A stretch of 64,000 nucleotides of DNA from Achromobacter insolitus (GCF_002209555.1 NZ_NJIF01000001.1:1148005-1212004); one strand, 5' to 3'; positions 37,517-49,042 are shown, counted from the stretch's first letter. Made by a program: numbers and translations. Notes: generated by a model from the letters alone, not told the origin.

Positions 37517-38008
37517 ATGAATAGACCCACTTCATACCGTCAACGTTCCAGTTCCAGCCGGCAGCAGGAAAATACCGCCCTGGGATGGCTGGGTCATGAC
37601 ATGCGGGGCGCCGGCGTTCTAGCGACCGCCCGCAAGCACTTGCAAATTCAGTACGCGGTGGCGGCGGTTCTGCCCGCCCCGCTGGGCGCCGTGTGCCAGG
37701 TGGGCAAGCTGGAAAACCAGTGCCTCCACCTGGTGGTGCCGAGTGCCGCGCATGCGGCCAAAATGCGTCAATTGGCACCGCGCATCGCGCGGTCCCTGGC
37801 AGACCAAGGCTGGAACCTTAACGAAATCGCCGTCAAGGTACAAGCGGGTTTGCCCAAGCCCGGCGCCCGCCAGCCGCGCCCTCCCAAAGAGGCGCAACCG
37901 CTGGGCAATGCCGCCCTGGGCGCGTTCGAGACACTGCACGACAACCTGCGGCCCGGGCCTCTGGCCGACGCAGTGGCCAAGCTCCTGAAGCACCACAAGA
38001 GTAGCTGA
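37517..38008 (+). CDS. DUF721 (DciA-like) protein
   Basis: A 163-residue protein of the DUF721 family. Some members (DciA) load the replicative helicase in bacteria lacking DnaC/DnaI. The recognisable part is in the middle (QYAVAAVLPAPLGAVCQVGKLENQCLHLVVPSAAHAAKMRQLAPRI). The C-terminal half is Pro/Lys-rich then helical. It is divergent from the M23 gene with only 27 bp between the start codons, so their promoters must overlap or lie inside the opposing genes. It converges with lpxC. A DciA role is inferred from the family and from its typical place near secA. Confidence 0.8.
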   Translation: MNRPTSYRQRSSSSRQQENTALGWLGHDMRGAGVLATARKHLQIQYAVAAVLPAPLGAVCQVGKLENQCLHLVVPSAAHAAKMRQLAPRIARSLADQGWNLNEIAVKVQAGLPKPGARQPRPPKEAQPLGNAALGAFETLHDNLRPGPLADAVAKLLKHHKSS

Positions 38009-38205
38009 AGCCGCCCAGGTTGTCCTTGATCCAGGGCCCCCGGAAACGAAGCGAAACCAAGTTCTCGGACGGATCCGTACTATGGTTTGCCGCTGGTTTA
38101 CGCCTTAAGCGCTAGAGGATGACGACCACAGCCATCCGCTGGAAGCCAGCCTGGGGAAATTACCGCGAACGATCAGGAATCAACCCAGCCGCGCAAAATG
38201 ATAGC

Positions 38206-38262
38206 GCGGACGTCGCGGAGCCGGCTCTGCCGGTCCGCAGACGTCGCCCCCTTGAGGGGATG
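38206..38262. repeat. Two adjacent stem-loops in dciA-like/lpxC convergent gap
   Basis: The 284-bp gap between the convergent genes holds a near-perfect GC-rich dyad at 38215-38238, flanked by two copies of GACGTCG (38209 and 38240), and then CCCCTTGAGGGG at 38248-38259. This looks like a REP-type extragenic palindrome or a bidirectional 3' structure. The rest of the gap shows no gene. Confidence 0.45.
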
Positions 38263-38292
38263 CGCGTCAGCGGGTAGGGGGTGGGACTGACT

Positions 38293-39216
38293 CTAGGCCA
38301 GCTTCCACTCGTGACGAAACGCCTGCGGTGCTTCTGCCTGCGATTCGTAGGTGATCAATTCCCAGGCATCGCGCTGCTCCAGCAGCGCGCGGGCCAGTTG
38401 GTTGTTCAGGCCATGGCCCGACTTGCACGCAACGTAGCGCGCGACCAAAGGCTTGCCCAGCAGATACAGGTCGCCGATGGCGTCCAGGATCTTGTGTTTT
38501 ACAAATTCGTCGTCATAGCGCAAGCCGTCGCTGTTCAGCACGCGGTACTCGTCCATGACGATGGCGTTATCCAGGCTGCCGCCGCGGGCCAGGCCCATGG
38601 AGCGCAAGGCCTCGACTTCATTGACGAACCCGAAGGTACGCGCGCGCGCGATTTCACGCACATACGAGTGCGTGGCGAAATCGATTTCCGCGAAATTGGC
38701 CGTGGAGTCGATGGCGGGGTGGCGGAAATCAATCGAGAACGCCAGCGCATAGCCCTCATGGGGTTCCAGGCGGGCCCATTTCTCGTTGCGGCCTTCGCCT
38801 TCGCGCACTTCGACCGGTTTCAAGACACGGATGAATTGCTTGGGTGCGTTCTGCTCGACGATGCCTGCCGAGCGCAACAGATAGACAAACGTGGCCGCAC
38901 TGCCGTCCATGATGGGGACTTCTTCGGCGGTGAGGTCGATATGCAGGTTGTCGATGCCCAGGCCGGCCAACGCCGACATCAGGTGTTCCACCGTGGACAC
39001 GCGGACATTACCCTGCTGCAGCACCGATGCCATGCGCGTATCGCCCACGCCGGTGGCCTGCGCAGGCAGGTCCACGACCTGAGGCAGATCGACGCGATGG
39101 AAAACGATGCCCGTATTCGGTTGTGCCGGGCGCAAAGTGAGCTCGACCCGCCGTCCAGAGTGGACGCCGACGCCTGTCGTGCGGACGAGATTCTGAATGC
39201 TGCGCTGTCGGAACAT
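38293..39216 (-). CDS. lpxC: UDP-3-O-acyl-N-acetylglucosamine deacetylase
   Basis: The 307-residue zinc enzyme that commits precursors to lipid A synthesis. Zinc ligands are His78 (TVEHLM), His242 and Asp246 ([11 protein letters not shown]); His269 (KSGHGLNN) is the catalytic histidine. Length matches the family. It is downstream of ftsZ across a 238-bp gap that holds strong hairpins, so it likely has its own promoter as well as read-through from the division cluster, as in many proteobacteria. Confidence 0.98.
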   Translation of the reverse strand: MFRQRSIQNLVRTTGVGVHSGRRVELTLRPAQPNTGIVFHRVDLPQVVDLPAQATGVGDTRMASVLQQGNVRVSTVEHLMSALAGLGIDNLHIDLTAEEVPIMDGSAATFVYLLRSAGIVEQNAPKQFIRVLKPVEVREGEGRNEKWARLEPHEGYALAFSIDFRHPAIDSTANFAEIDFATHSYVREIARARTFGFVNEVEALRSMGLARGGSLDNAIVMDEYRVLNSDGLRYDDEFVKHKILDAIGDLYLLGKPLVARYVACKSGHGLNNQLARALLEQRDAWELITYESQAEAPQAFRHEWKLA

Positions 39217-39382
39217 GAGACTTGGGGTGTTTGAGCCAGGAAGCCGGCAAGATGACGAACAGATTGCCGGCGTAACTGACGTATTGTAACTCTGTCCGAT
39301 CCCTGGCGCCATTTGGCGTCCGGATCGACCGATACCTCCGTCCCTTATTGAAACCGTGCAAGGGAAACACGGACCGCTCCGC

Positions 39383-39414
39383 CTCCGGCCGCCTGTGGGG
39401 ACAGGCGGCCGGAG
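39383..39414. terminator. 14-bp perfect stem-loop between ftsZ and lpxC
   Basis: CTCCGGCCGCCTGT pairs perfectly with its complement around GGGG. No T-run follows on the minus strand, so it may be a partial (attenuating) terminator or RNA-stability element after ftsZ. Confidence 0.5.
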
Positions 39415-39430
39415 ATGAGGGAGTACGTTT

Positions 39431-39449
39431 AGAGCCTGAAACAGGCTCT
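39431..39449. terminator. 8-bp stem-loop just after ftsZ
   Basis: AGAGCCTG, AAA, CAGGCTCT forms a perfect hairpin 6 bp beyond the ftsZ stop codon. It lacks a T-run in the direction of ftsZ and probably works together with the larger hairpin next to it. Confidence 0.45.
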
Positions 39450-39454
39450 TTGGT

Positions 39455-40639
39455 TCAATCCGCCTGCTTGCGCAGGAATGCCGGGATGTCGAAGTGATCC
39501 ATGCCCGAGCTTTCCAGAGCACGCACCTGGGCCGACGCCTGGCTGCGCGGGTTGCGCATGACCGACGGCATATCCAGGTTGCGGTAATCGCCTTGACCGC
39601 CAGCCGGCATTCCACCCATGGGCAGGTTGTCGGTGCCGGTACGCAGCACTTCAGCGGTGTTCTGCACCAGTTGCGGACGCGCTTGCGCACGGCCCAGGCC
39701 GGTAGCAACCACGGTCACGCGCAGGTTTTCACCCATGGACTCGTCGTAGGCGGTGCCGAAGATCACGGTCGCGTCGTCCGAAGCGTAGCTGCGGATCGTT
39801 TCCATGATTTCGCGCGTTTCGCGCATCTTCAGCGAGCGGCTGGCGGTGATGTTGACCAGCACGCCGCGAGCGCCGTTCAGGTCCACGCCTTCCAGCAGCG
39901 GGCAAGCAATGGCGTGCTCGGCGGCCACGCGGGCGCGGTCAGCGCCCGAAGCCGACGCCGTGCCCATCATGGCCTGGCCCTGCTCGCCCATGATCGTCTT
40001 GACGTCTTCGAAGTCGACGTTGACGTTGCCTTCGACGTTGATGATTTCGGCGATGCCTGCGCAGGCGTTGTGCAGGATGTCGTCGGCGGAACGGAAGCAG
40101 TCTTCCTGCGTCGCGTCCTCGTCCATCAGTTCATAGAGGTTCTCGTTGAGCACCACGATGAGCGAATGCACGTGCTTGGCCAGTTCGGAAATACCGTCTT
40201 CGGCCATCTTCAGGCGCTTGTTGCCTTCGAAGGAGAAAGGCTTGGTGACCACGCCCACCGTCAGGATGCCCAGTTCCTTCGCGACCTCGGCCACGACCGG
40301 ACCTGCGCCGGTGCCGGTGCCGCCGCCCATGCCGGCGGTGATGAAGACCATGTGCGCGCCGTTCAGGGCGGCACGGATCTCCTCGCGCGCGGTTTCAGCC
40401 GACGCGCGCCCTTGCTCGGGCTTGGCGCCCGCGCCCAGGCCGGTACGGCCCAGACGGATCTGCACCGGGGCGTTGGTCGCCGCCAGTGCCTGCGCATCGG
40501 TGTTGGCGCAGATGAAATCCACGCCGTGCACGCCGCTGCGAATCATGTGCGCCACGGCATTGCCGCCCGCACCACCCACACCAACGACCTTGATAACGGT
40601 CCCTTTGGTGTTGTTCTCAAGCATCTCAAAGTTCATCAT
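39455..40639 (-). CDS. ftsZ: Cell division protein FtsZ
   Basis: The 394-residue tubulin-like GTPase that forms the division ring. GTP-binding elements are [16 protein letters not shown], the tubulin signature [16 protein letters not shown] and [11 protein letters not shown]. The conserved C-terminal peptide [11 protein letters not shown], which binds FtsA and MinC, is present. The start at 40639 follows GGAG by five bases; a second ATG is adjacent. A 189-bp gap separates it from ftsA, space for a dedicated promoter. It is the last division gene before lpxC. Confidence 0.99.
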   Translation of the reverse strand: MMNFEMLENNTKGTVIKVVGVGGAGGNAVAHMIRSGVHGVDFICANTDAQALAATNAPVQIRLGRTGLGAGAKPEQGRASAETAREEIRAALNGAHMVFITAGMGGGTGTGAGPVVAEVAKELGILTVGVVTKPFSFEGNKRLKMAEDGISELAKHVHSLIVVLNENLYELMDEDATQEDCFRSADDILHNACAGIAEIINVEGNVNVDFEDVKTIMGEQGQAMMGTASASGADRARVAAEHAIACPLLEGVDLNGARGVLVNITASRSLKMRETREIMETIRSYASDDATVIFGTAYDESMGENLRVTVVATGLGRAQARPQLVQNTAEVLRTGTDNLPMGGMPAGGQGDYRNLDMPSVMRNPRSQASAQVRALESSGMDHFDIPAFLRKQAD

Positions 40640-40828
40640 GATGACTCCCTCACAAGTCCGATTTCGCAAATCACAAAAATTCCCCAACAACCTATGTTTT
40701 GTGAATCGCCTCAAACTCGTCGCCGGACGGGCCCGCAACGGGTTTGAAGCGCCTCCCCTCTTCTGGCCCGGCCCGCGCTACCACCGCTGACCGCACCAAG
40801 GACAGGCCCCAACCTGCCCCTTTACAAC

Positions 40829-42055
40829 TCAGTTCATGAACCATTCCTTCATGCGCGCCAGCAGGCTCTTGAAATTGCCGGTCTGGGCAGCGACCTTGCG
40901 GCCGCGCACGCGCTGCATCCGCGCTTCCTGCAACAAGCCCATCACCGTCGAGAAGCGCGGATTGCGCATCACGTCAGCCAGGCTGCCTTCGTATTCGGGT
41001 ACCGCCACGCGCACCGGCTTGAGGAATACGTCCTCGGCCAGTTCGATCATGCCGGGCAATTGCGCCGAGCCGCCGGTCAGGACCACGCCCGAGGCCAGCA
41101 GGTCCTCGTAGCCCGAGTCGCGCACGACCTGCTGCACCAGCGTGAACAGTTCTTCCACGCGCGGTTCGATCACGGCGCCCAGCGCCTGGCGCTTGACTTG
41201 CCGCGGACCGCGGTCGCCCAGGCCCGGCACTTCCACGGACTCGTCCGGGCTGGCCAGTACCTGCTTGGCCACGCCGTAGCGCAGCTTGATTTCCTCGGCA
41301 TCGGGCGTCGGCGTGCGCAGCATTGCCGCGATGTCATTGGTGATCTGGTCGCCGGCGATGGGCAGCACGGCGGTGTGGCGGATGGCGCCGCCGGTGAAGA
41401 TGGCCACGTCAGTGGTGCCGCCGCCGATATCGACCAGAACGACGCCGAGTTCTTTTTCATCGGCGGTCAGCACGGCCAGGCTGGAGGCCAGAGGCTGCAG
41501 GATCAGGTCCTGCACTTCGAGGCCGCAGCGGCGCACGCACTTCACGATGTTCTGGGCAGCGCTGACCGCGCCCGTCACGATGTGCACGCGCACTTCCAGG
41601 CGCAGGCCGCTCATGCCGATGGGCTCGCGGATGTCTTCCTGGCCATCGACGATGAACTCTTGCGTCAGCACGTGCAGCACCTGCTGGTCGGTCGGGATGT
41701 TCACCGCCTTGGCGGTCTCGATGACGCGGGCAACGTCGGTGGCGGTGACTTCCTTGTCCTTCACGGCGACCATGCCGCTGGAATTGAAGCTGCGGATATG
41801 GCTGCCGGCAATGCCGGTATAGACGTCGCGAATCTTGCAATCTGCCATCAGCTCGGCTTCTTCAAGCGCGCGCTGAATGGAATTCACAGTGGTCTCGATA
41901 TTGACGACCACGCCCTTGCGCATGCCGCGCGATTCGTGCTGGCCGAGGCCCAGCACTTCGAATCGCCCTTCAGGCAAAATTTCAGCCACCACAGCCACCA
42001 CCTTGCTGGTGCCGATATCGAGGGCGACGATAAGGTCCTTGATGTCACGGGTCAT
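40829..42055 (-). CDS. ftsA: Cell division protein FtsA
   Basis: A 408-residue actin-like ATPase that tethers FtsZ to the membrane. Actin-fold phosphate motifs are ALDIGTSKVVAVVAE and VVLVDIGGGTTDVAIF, with the adenosine motif VVLTGGSAQLPG. The C-terminal amphipathic helix (FKSLLARMKEWFMN) is the membrane target sequence. It begins 4 bp after ftsQ. Confidence 0.98.
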   Translation of the reverse strand: MTRDIKDLIVALDIGTSKVVAVVAEILPEGRFEVLGLGQHESRGMRKGVVVNIETTVNSIQRALEEAELMADCKIRDVYTGIAGSHIRSFNSSGMVAVKDKEVTATDVARVIETAKAVNIPTDQQVLHVLTQEFIVDGQEDIREPIGMSGLRLEVRVHIVTGAVSAAQNIVKCVRRCGLEVQDLILQPLASSLAVLTADEKELGVVLVDIGGGTTDVAIFTGGAIRHTAVLPIAGDQITNDIAAMLRTPTPDAEEIKLRYGVAKQVLASPDESVEVPGLGDRGPRQVKRQALGAVIEPRVEELFTLVQQVVRDSGYEDLLASGVVLTGGSAQLPGMIELAEDVFLKPVRVAVPEYEGSLADVMRNPRFSTVMGLLQEARMQRVRGRKVAAQTGNFKSLLARMKEWFMN

Positions 42056-42059
42056 GGCG

Positions 42060-42884
42060 TTAGCGTTTCTTGGGAGGTTTCGGTGTGGATTTGGATTTGG
42101 TTTCCGACGGCGGCAACGGAGCCAGCGCCAGGGCGAAACCATTGGGATAGCGCAGGTCGGCCTGCGTCACGGTGCGCCCTTCCAGGCGTCCGGCAACGGC
42201 GGGCCACGCCTGCACAAAGCGTTGAATGCGGGCGGCGAACGGCAAGGCGCCCGGCAGGCCATGCGGATCCGGCGCATCGGCGCCCGGATCGCGGCCCAGG
42301 TCCAGCGACATGCCGTTGGACAGCACGACGCGCCACGCGTATCGCGGACTCAGGTCCAGCTGCGTCACGTGCATGTCCAGCGGAGCGAACCAGCGGGCCA
42401 GTTCGGCGTAGCGCTGCACCACCAGGGATTCCGTGCCCTCCGGGCCAGAAAACTGCGGCAGCACGGTCTCGTCGTCCACCTCGCCCGTGTTGGCCGTGAA
42501 CGCCTCGCCCCAGGTGTTGATCATCTGGTTCTCGTTCCACAGCGCCAAGGGCTGCTGCTCTTCGATGCGCACACGCAGCACATTGGGCCAGATCCGCCGC
42601 ACGGTGGCGTGGCGAACCCACGGCACCGACTCGAAGATCTCGCGCGCTTCGTCCAGGTCCACCGTGAAGAAATTGCCCTTGAAGCGGCCCGCGATCGCCG
42701 AGCGCACCGCCCCCGTGGACACGTAGTGCAGCTCGGTGTCCGGCATCGATTCCAGCTCGATGGCCGACAGCGTGAAGAACGGGCGTTGCGCCACCCACAC
42801 CACGCCCGCGACGAGCATGGCGCAAACCGCCAGCACGGCCAGCGTGTTGGCGATCAGGTTGGTGGTGCGAGCGTCGTTCCACAC
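42060..42884 (-). CDS. ftsQ: Cell division protein FtsQ
   Basis: A 274-residue bitopic divisome protein that holds FtsB and FtsL. It has one membrane helix at about residues 12-32, a periplasmic POTRA domain (FFTLSAIELESMPDTELHYV ... WVRHATVRRIWPNVLRVRI) and a beta domain (ALWNENQMINTWGEAF). A Lys/Pro-rich tail (KSKSTPKPPKKR) is periplasmic by topology. It lies 12 bp after ddl and 4 bp before ftsA. Confidence 0.97.
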   Translation of the reverse strand: MWNDARTTNLIANTLAVLAVCAMLVAGVVWVAQRPFFTLSAIELESMPDTELHYVSTGAVRSAIAGRFKGNFFTVDLDEAREIFESVPWVRHATVRRIWPNVLRVRIEEQQPLALWNENQMINTWGEAFTANTGEVDDETVLPQFSGPEGTESLVVQRYAELARWFAPLDMHVTQLDLSPRYAWRVVLSNGMSLDLGRDPGADAPDPHGLPGALPFAARIQRFVQAWPAVAGRLEGRTVTQADLRYPNGFALALAPLPPSETKSKSTPKPPKKR

Positions 42885-42896
42885 AGAGTATCCGGG

Positions 42897-43847
42897 TCAA
42901 GCGTTGCGGGCCGGGCTGCGCACTTTGCACGCGGCCTCGGACAATATCGCCACGCACAGATCGGCGTAGCTGATTCCCACGGCCTTGGCGGCCATGGGAA
43001 CGAGTGAGTGACTGGTCATGCCAGGCGAGGTGTTCATTTCCAGCAACCACGGCCGGTTGTCGCCGTCGAGGATGAAGTCCGCGCGGCCCCAACCCTCGCA
43101 GCCCAGGGCGCGATAGGCCTTGACCGCGATCTCGGCAACTTCCGCGGCGACCTCGGGCGGCAGCGTGGCCGGGCAGAAATACTGCGTGTCGTCGGAAAAG
43201 TACTTGTGCTCGTAGTCGTAATTGCCGCCAGGGGCCGCGATCTCGATGACGGGCAGCGCGCGCGCAGTCTTGCCTGCGCCCAGCAGCGCCACGGTCAGCT
43301 CGCGGCCGGTGATGAATTGCTCGGCCAGCACTTCGGCGTCAAAACGCGCGGCCGCGGCATAGGCTTCCTTCATGTCGGAATAGCCCACCACCTTGGTGAT
43401 GCCCACCGTCGAACCCTCGTGCGGCGGCTTGATGATGAGCGGCAGGCTCAGGCGATCCGGCACCAGGCGCAGTTCGGTATCCGCGTCCAGCAACTCGAAA
43501 TCCGGGGTGGGCAGGCCATGCTGCAGCCACACGCGTTTGGTCATGGTCTTGTCCATGGCCAGCGCGGAGGCCAGCGGGCCGCTGCCGGTGTAGGGAATGC
43601 CCAGCAGTTCCAGGGCGCCCTGGATCGTCCCGTCTTCGCCATAGCGGCCATGCAGGGCGATGAACACACGGTCGAAATTCTGCTCGGCCAGTTCGGACAG
43701 GCTGCGTTCGGCCGTGTCGAACAGGTGCGCGTCCACGCCGGCGCTGAGCAACGCCTGGTGCACGCCGGTGCCTGACATCAAGGACACCTCGCGCTCGGCG
43801 GAACGTCCCCCGTACAACACCCCTACCTTGCCGAATTGCGTGCTCAT
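42897..43847 (-). CDS. ddl: D-alanine-D-alanine ligase
   Basis: A 316-residue ATP-grasp enzyme that joins two D-alanines for the peptidoglycan stem peptide. Recognisable parts are [58 protein letters not shown] and the C-terminal [25 protein letters not shown], which carries the Mg ligands. This is the DdlB type usually found inside dcw clusters. Its start overlaps the murC stop by 4 bp. Confidence 0.98.
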   Translation of the reverse strand: MSTQFGKVGVLYGGRSAEREVSLMSGTGVHQALLSAGVDAHLFDTAERSLSELAEQNFDRVFIALHGRYGEDGTIQGALELLGIPYTGSGPLASALAMDKTMTKRVWLQHGLPTPDFELLDADTELRLVPDRLSLPLIIKPPHEGSTVGITKVVGYSDMKEAYAAAARFDAEVLAEQFITGRELTVALLGAGKTARALPVIEIAAPGGNYDYEHKYFSDDTQYFCPATLPPEVAAEVAEIAVKAYRALGCEGWGRADFILDGDNRPWLLEMNTSPGMTSHSLVPMAAKAVGISYADLCVAILSEAACKVRSPARNA

Positions 43848-45250
43848 GCCAGTTCTCCTACTTGGGCGGGGACCTTGCTGATCGAACCCGCTCCCATCAC
43901 TATCACCACGTCGCCATCGCGCACGAAATCCACGATGGCCTGCGGCAGCTCCGCCACATCCTCGACGAACACCGGCTCGACCTTGCCAGCCACGCGCAAT
44001 GCGCGCGACAGGGCGCGGCCGTCCGCAGCCACCAGCGGCGGTTCGCCCGCGGCGTAGACCTCGGTCAGCAGCACGGCGTCGGCCGTGCCCAGCACGCGCA
44101 CGAAGTCCTCGAAGCAGTCGCGGGTGCGCGTATAACGGTGCGGCTGGAACGCCAATACGATGCGGCGGTCGGGCCAGGCGCCGCGCGCGGCGGCCAGCGT
44201 GGCGGCCATTTCCACCGGGTGATGGCCGTAGTCGTCGATCACCGTGAAGGTGCCGCCGCCATGACTGGCAGGCACGGGAAATTCGCCCGTCTGCGTGAAG
44301 CGGCGCCCCACTCCGCGGAACGACGACAGCGCCTCGCAGATGGCCTCGTCAGCCACGCCCAGCTCGGTCGCCACGGCGATCGCGGCCAGCGCGTTGCGCA
44401 CGTTGTGCAGGCCCGGAAGATTCAGTTCCACCTGCAACGGCGGCAGCAGCGTGTCGCGGTGCGTGCGCTGGACGTTGAAACGCATGCGCGTGCCTTCCGG
44501 CTGCACTTCGTAGGCGCGCACTTGCGCCTCTTCATTCAGGCCATAGGTCGTGATGGGCCGCGACACGAAGGGCATGATCTCGCGCACATTGGCGTCGTCC
44601 GAGCACAGCACGGCGCTGCCGTAGAACGGCAGGCGCTGCGTGAATTCGATGAACGCGCTCTTCAGGCGCGCCACATCGTGCCCATAGGTGTCCATGTGAT
44701 CGGCATCGATGTTCGTAACGATGGCCATCACCGGCAACAGGTTCAGGAACGAGGCATCGGATTCGTCCGCCTCGACCACGATGTAATCGCCCTGTCCCAG
44801 ACGCGCGTTGGCACCCGCGGAATTCAGGCGGCCGCCGATCACGAAGGTCGGATCCAGGTCTCCTGCGGCGAGCACGCTGGCGACCAGGCTGGTCGTGGTC
44901 GTCTTGCCGTGCGTGCCGGCGACGGCGATGCCGCGCTTCAGGCGCATCAGCTCGGCCAGCATGATGGCCCGGGGCACCACCGGAATGCGCGCCGCGCGCG
45001 CCGCGATCACTTCGGGGTTGTCGCCCGCCACGGCCGTGGACGTGACGATGGCAGCGGCGCCGGTGACGTTGCTGGCCACGTGGCCGATCGCGATCTTCAT
45101 GCCCAGGCCAGCCAGGCGGCGCGTCACGGCCGACTCGTTCAGGTCGGACCCGCTGATGGTGTAGCCCAGATTGAGCAGCACTTCGGCAATGCCGCTCATG
45201 CCCGAGCCGCCGATGCCTACGAAATGGATATGTTGAATTCTATGTTTCAT
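43844..45250 (-). CDS. murC: UDP-N-acetylmuramate-L-alanine ligase
   Basis: A 468-residue Mur ligase adding L-Ala to UDP-MurNAc. The N-terminal signature is [17 protein letters not shown], the ATP loop is [13 protein letters not shown], and the central segment [10 protein letters not shown] is typical. The C-terminal domain includes [11 protein letters not shown] and [11 protein letters not shown]. It overlaps murG and ddl by 4 bp each. Confidence 0.99.
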   Translation of the reverse strand: MKHRIQHIHFVGIGGSGMSGIAEVLLNLGYTISGSDLNESAVTRRLAGLGMKIAIGHVASNVTGAAAIVTSTAVAGDNPEVIAARAARIPVVPRAIMLAELMRLKRGIAVAGTHGKTTTTSLVASVLAAGDLDPTFVIGGRLNSAGANARLGQGDYIVVEADESDASFLNLLPVMAIVTNIDADHMDTYGHDVARLKSAFIEFTQRLPFYGSAVLCSDDANVREIMPFVSRPITTYGLNEEAQVRAYEVQPEGTRMRFNVQRTHRDTLLPPLQVELNLPGLHNVRNALAAIAVATELGVADEAICEALSSFRGVGRRFTQTGEFPVPASHGGGTFTVIDDYGHHPVEMAATLAAARGAWPDRRIVLAFQPHRYTRTRDCFEDFVRVLGTADAVLLTEVYAAGEPPLVAADGRALSRALRVAGKVEPVFVEDVAELPQAIVDFVRDGDVVIVMGAGSISKVPAQVGELA

Positions 45251-46323
45251 GATGAACGCCCCGCTGCTTGTTCACAGACGTCGGCGATATGAGCCGCGGC
45301 TTCGGGACGCGCATGCGCGCGGGCCCGTTCGGCCACGGCTTGAAGTTCTTGTCGGGTGCGCTGGCCCAGCCACTGCGCCAGCCACTCGGGCGTCAGGCCA
45401 GTTTGCGGCTGCAGCCAGGCGGCCTGCGCGTCGCTCAGGAAGCGCGCGTTGGCAGTCTGATGGTCATCGATCGCATGCGGGAACGGCACGAACAACGCCG
45501 CGACACCCGCAGCGGCCACTTCGGACACCGTCATGGCCCCCGCGCGGCAAATCAGCAGGTCGGCGTCACCCATGGCGCCCGCCATGTCGTCGATGAAGGC
45601 GCGGCAATCGGCCGCCACGCCCGCTTGGGCATAGGCCTGCTGCAGCGCGGGCAGATGTTGCTCGCCAGCCTGGTGCACCACCACCGGCCGGCTTTCCTGC
45701 GGCAGGCGCGCCAGCGCCTGCGGCAATGTGGTGTTCAGCGCCTGGGCGCCCAGGCTGCCGCCCACCACCAGGACGCGCAACGGACCGCTGCGGCCGGCGT
45801 AGCGCGCCGCCGGATCCGGCAATGCGCACAAGTCCGCGCGCACCGGATTGCCCATGGCCTCGCCCTTGGGCAGCACGCCAGGAAAGCCGCTGAGCACGCG
45901 GCGGGCCATCCTGGCCAGCCACTTGTTTGCCGTACCCGCCACGGCATTCTGTTCATGCACGACCAGTGGCGTGCCGCGCAGCGCAGCGATGACGCCGCCC
46001 GGGAATGCCACATAGCCGCCCATGCCCAGCACCACGTCGGGCCGCACATCGGACAAACGCGACCAGGCTTGTCCGAATGCACGCAGCAACAGGAACGGCA
46101 GCTTCAGGAGCGCCGACGCGCCCTTGCCGCGCACGCCCTGAAAGCGCAGCGGAACCAGTTCGATGCCGCGCGGCGGCACCAGCCGGCCTTCCATCTTTTC
46201 GGGATTGCCCAGCCATAGCACGCGCCAGCCGCGCTCGCGCAGCACGTCGGCCACGGCCAGGCCCGGCATGATGTGTCCGCCGGTGCCGCCGGCCATGATC
46301 AGGATGGTGCGAGAGGCCGTCAT
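45247..46323 (-). CDS. murG: Lipid II synthase MurG
   Basis: A 358-residue peripheral membrane GT-B glycosyltransferase that adds GlcNAc to lipid I to give lipid II. The N-terminal loop [28 protein letters not shown], the second glycine loop [12 protein letters not shown] and [18 protein letters not shown] are all intact. ATG 46323 overlaps the ftsW stop by 4 bp. In Bordetella, MurG has been reported to scaffold the cytoplasmic Mur enzymes (from memory). Confidence 0.98.
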   Translation of the reverse strand: MTASRTILIMAGGTGGHIMPGLAVADVLRERGWRVLWLGNPEKMEGRLVPPRGIELVPLRFQGVRGKGASALLKLPFLLLRAFGQAWSRLSDVRPDVVLGMGGYVAFPGGVIAALRGTPLVVHEQNAVAGTANKWLARMARRVLSGFPGVLPKGEAMGNPVRADLCALPDPAARYAGRSGPLRVLVVGGSLGAQALNTTLPQALARLPQESRPVVVHQAGEQHLPALQQAYAQAGVAADCRAFIDDMAGAMGDADLLICRAGAMTVSEVAAAGVAALFVPFPHAIDDHQTANARFLSDAQAAWLQPQTGLTPEWLAQWLGQRTRQELQAVAERARAHARPEAAAHIADVCEQAAGRSS

Positions 46324-47513
46324 ACCCGCCCTCCACGCATCATGACGCGGTTTTCCACGTCGACCCGGATCAGCATGGCCAGCGCGCACAGATTCATCAC
46401 GATGCCCGAACCGCCATAGCTCATGAGAGGCAGGGTCAGGCCCTTGGTAGGCAGCAGGCCCAGGCAGACGCCCATGTTGATGAAGGCCTGCACGCCGAAC
46501 CACATCGCCACGCCATGCGCGACCAGGCCCGCGAAAGTGCGTTCCATGGCGATGGCCTGGCGGCCGATATCGAAGCCGCGATAGACGATGATGGCAAACA
46601 GGGTGATGACCAGCATCACGCCGGCAAAACCCAATTCTTCGCCCACCACCGCCATCAGGAAGTCGGTGTGCGCTTCCGGCAGGTAGTGCAGTTTCTCGAC
46701 GCTGGCACCCAGGCCCACGCCCAACCACTCGCCACGCCCCAGGGCGATCAGCGAATGCGACAGCTGGTAGGCGCTGCCATAGGCGTTGTCCTCGTTCCAG
46801 GGATCCAGGTACGCGAACAGCCGCGCGCGCCGCCACGGCGACAGCCAGATCAGCATCAGGAAGGTACCCACCAGCACGGCCAGCAGACTGCTGAAATACT
46901 TGCCGTTGATACCGCCCAGGAACAGGATGCCGATGGCGATCGCCACGATCACCATGAAGGCGCCCAGGTCGGGTTCCAGCAACAGCAGCATGCCGACGCC
47001 GGCCAGCGCGAATGCCATGGGCAGGAAGCCGCGGGCGAAAGCCTGCATGTGTTCCTGCTTGCGCACGGTGTAATCGGCGGCGTAGAGCAGCGCGGCCAGC
47101 TTCATCAGCTCAGAGGGCTGGAAGTTCAGCGGACCCAGCGGGATCCAGCGATGCGCGCCGTTGACCTCGCGGCCAATGCCGGGGATCAGCACCGCCACCA
47201 GCAGCACCATGGCCACCACGAACAGCGGCACCGCCAAACGCTGCCAGACGCGGATCGGCACGGCCAACACCACGGCCGCGCCCACCAGCCCGGCACTGAT
47301 GAACAGGCCGTGGCGGATCACGAAGTAGTAGCGGCCATACGACGCATAGCGCGGACCGTCGGCCAGCGCGATAGACGCCGAATACACCATCAGCAAGCCG
47401 AGCAGCAGCAAGGTCGACGCCGCGATGACCAGCGGCAGATCGAAATTGCGCATGCGGGTACGGCCGGGCCGTACGGCGTTGACGCTGGCGGTGAGATCGG
47501 CGATCAGGCTCAT
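46320..47513 (-). CDS. ftsW: Peptidoglycan polymerase FtsW
   Basis: A 397-residue SEDS-family septal glycan polymerase that works with FtsI. About ten membrane helices are visible. SEDS segments include [47 protein letters not shown], the periplasmic loop with [20 protein letters not shown], and [14 protein letters not shown]. It overlaps murD and murG by 4 bp each. Confidence 0.98.
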   Translation of the reverse strand: MSLIADLTASVNAVRPGRTRMRNFDLPLVIAASTLLLLGLLMVYSASIALADGPRYASYGRYYFVIRHGLFISAGLVGAAVVLAVPIRVWQRLAVPLFVVAMVLLVAVLIPGIGREVNGAHRWIPLGPLNFQPSELMKLAALLYAADYTVRKQEHMQAFARGFLPMAFALAGVGMLLLLEPDLGAFMVIVAIAIGILFLGGINGKYFSSLLAVLVGTFLMLIWLSPWRRARLFAYLDPWNEDNAYGSAYQLSHSLIALGRGEWLGVGLGASVEKLHYLPEAHTDFLMAVVGEELGFAGVMLVITLFAIIVYRGFDIGRQAIAMERTFAGLVAHGVAMWFGVQAFINMGVCLGLLPTKGLTLPLMSYGGSGIVMNLCALAMLIRVDVENRVMMRGGRV

Positions 47514-49042
47514 GCGATCTCTCCACGGTCGCGGGCCAGGTCTTCGACCTCTTCCACGAATACCTGTCCGCGATGCGGATAGTTGCGGAACATGTCCATG
47601 CTGGCGCAGGCGGGCGACAACAGCACGGCATCGCCCGGCTGGGCGATTTCGGCGGCGCCGCGCACCGCGTCGCGCAGCGTTTCAACCGTGATGCACTGTA
47701 CGCCGGTCGGCGCCAGCACGCGGCCGATCTCCGGGCCGTCCTGGCCGATCAGCATCACGGCTCGCGCATGGCGCGCCACGCCCGGAATCAGCGGCGAGAA
47801 ATCCTGGCCCTTGCCCAGGCCGCCGGCGATCAGCACCACCTGCTGGCCCAGGCCTTCCAGCGCGGCGACCGTAGCGCCCACGTTGGTGCCCTTGCTGTCA
47901 TTGATATAGTCGACGCCGCCGATCGTGCGCACGAACGCGGCGCGGTGGGGTTCCCCGGTGTACTCGCGCAGCGCCCTCAGCATGGCGCCCCAGCCCAGGT
48001 CCAGGCAGCGCGCCAGTTGCAGCGCGGCCAGGGCATTCAAGGCATTGTGGATGCCGCGGATGCGCAACGCGTCCACCGGCATCAGGCGGCTCATGCGACC
48101 CTTGGCGCGGACGGGCTCGGGCGCATCCTTCTTGCGGCGCACCGGCGGCGCGGGCTCATCGAAATCGTTGGGTTCGCAGGCCACCAGCCAAGCCACGCCC
48201 TGGCCCAGCTCGAGGCCCATGTCGCCGACCAGTTCCGGCACGTCGCGGCCGAAGCTGCGCACATTCAGCCCGTTCAGCGTTGCGACCATGTCGACGGTGT
48301 ACGGATCGTCACGGTTGACGATGGCCACGCGGGCCATTTTCAACAGACGCGCCTTGGCCTGTGCGTAGGCCTCCATGCCGCCATGCCAATCCAGATGATC
48401 CTGGGTGACGTTCAGCACGACGGCCGCGTCGGCCATCAGCGAACGCGTGGTTTCCAGCTGGAAGCTGGAGAGTTCCAGCACCCAGACCTGCGGCAGCGAT
48501 TCCGCATCCAGCGCGTCCATCAGCGCGGCCAGCGCCGCAGGACTGATGTTGCCGGCCGCCACGGCCGACAGGCCGCTGGCCTCGACCAGCTGGCGCGTCA
48601 AGGCGGTAACGGTGGTCTTGCCGTTGGTGCCGGTCACGGTCAACAGGCGTGGCCGGTACTCGCGCGTTTCGGCCAGGTCGGCCAGCGCGCGCGCAAACAA
48701 TTCGATTTCGCCGACGATCTCGATGCCACGGGCCTCGGCCTCGCGCAGCAGGTCCGCGGCGGGCGGTTGAGCAGGCGCCAGGCCAGGGCTCAGGACCACT
48801 TGGCTTACGCCGTCCAGCAGCGCCGTGTCGAACGACTCGTCACAACCCAGACGGTATTCCACCTCGCTTTGGGCCAACGATTCGCGCAACGCGGCCAATC
48901 CGCCCGGCTCGGCGCGCGTGTCGGCCACGCGCAAGCGGGCGCCCTGTCGGGCGCACCAGCGAGCGGCGGCGACACCCGTCTCGCCCAATCCGAGGATCAG
49001 GACGAGCGGCGCGTCTGCGCGGGAGGTTTCCATCGTATTCAT
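47510..49042 (-). CDS. murD: UDP-N-acetylmuramoyl-L-alanine-D-glutamate ligase
   Basis: A 510-residue Mur ligase adding D-Glu. Signatures are [14 protein letters not shown] at the N-terminus, the ATP loop [35 protein letters not shown] and the C-terminal [13 protein letters not shown] proline/lysine-rich insertion around residues 288-312 ([19 protein letters not shown]) makes it longer than the ~440-residue E. coli enzyme. ATG 49042 overlaps the mraY stop by 4 bp; a second ATG at 49033 is possible. Confidence 0.97.
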   Translation of the reverse strand: MNTMETSRADAPLVLILGLGETGVAAARWCARQGARLRVADTRAEPGGLAALRESLAQSEVEYRLGCDESFDTALLDGVSQVVLSPGLAPAQPPAADLLREAEARGIEIVGEIELFARALADLAETREYRPRLLTVTGTNGKTTVTALTRQLVEASGLSAVAAGNISPAALAALMDALDAESLPQVWVLELSSFQLETTRSLMADAAVVLNVTQDHLDWHGGMEAYAQAKARLLKMARVAIVNRDDPYTVDMVATLNGLNVRSFGRDVPELVGDMGLELGQGVAWLVACEPNDFDEPAPPVRRKKDAPEPVRAKGRMSRLMPVDALRIRGIHNALNALAALQLARCLDLGWGAMLRALREYTGEPHRAAFVRTIGGVDYINDSKGTNVGATVAALEGLGQQVVLIAGGLGKGQDFSPLIPGVARHARAVMLIGQDGPEIGRVLAPTGVQCITVETLRDAVRGAAEIAQPGDAVLLSPACASMDMFRNYPHRGQVFVEEVEDLARDRGEIA

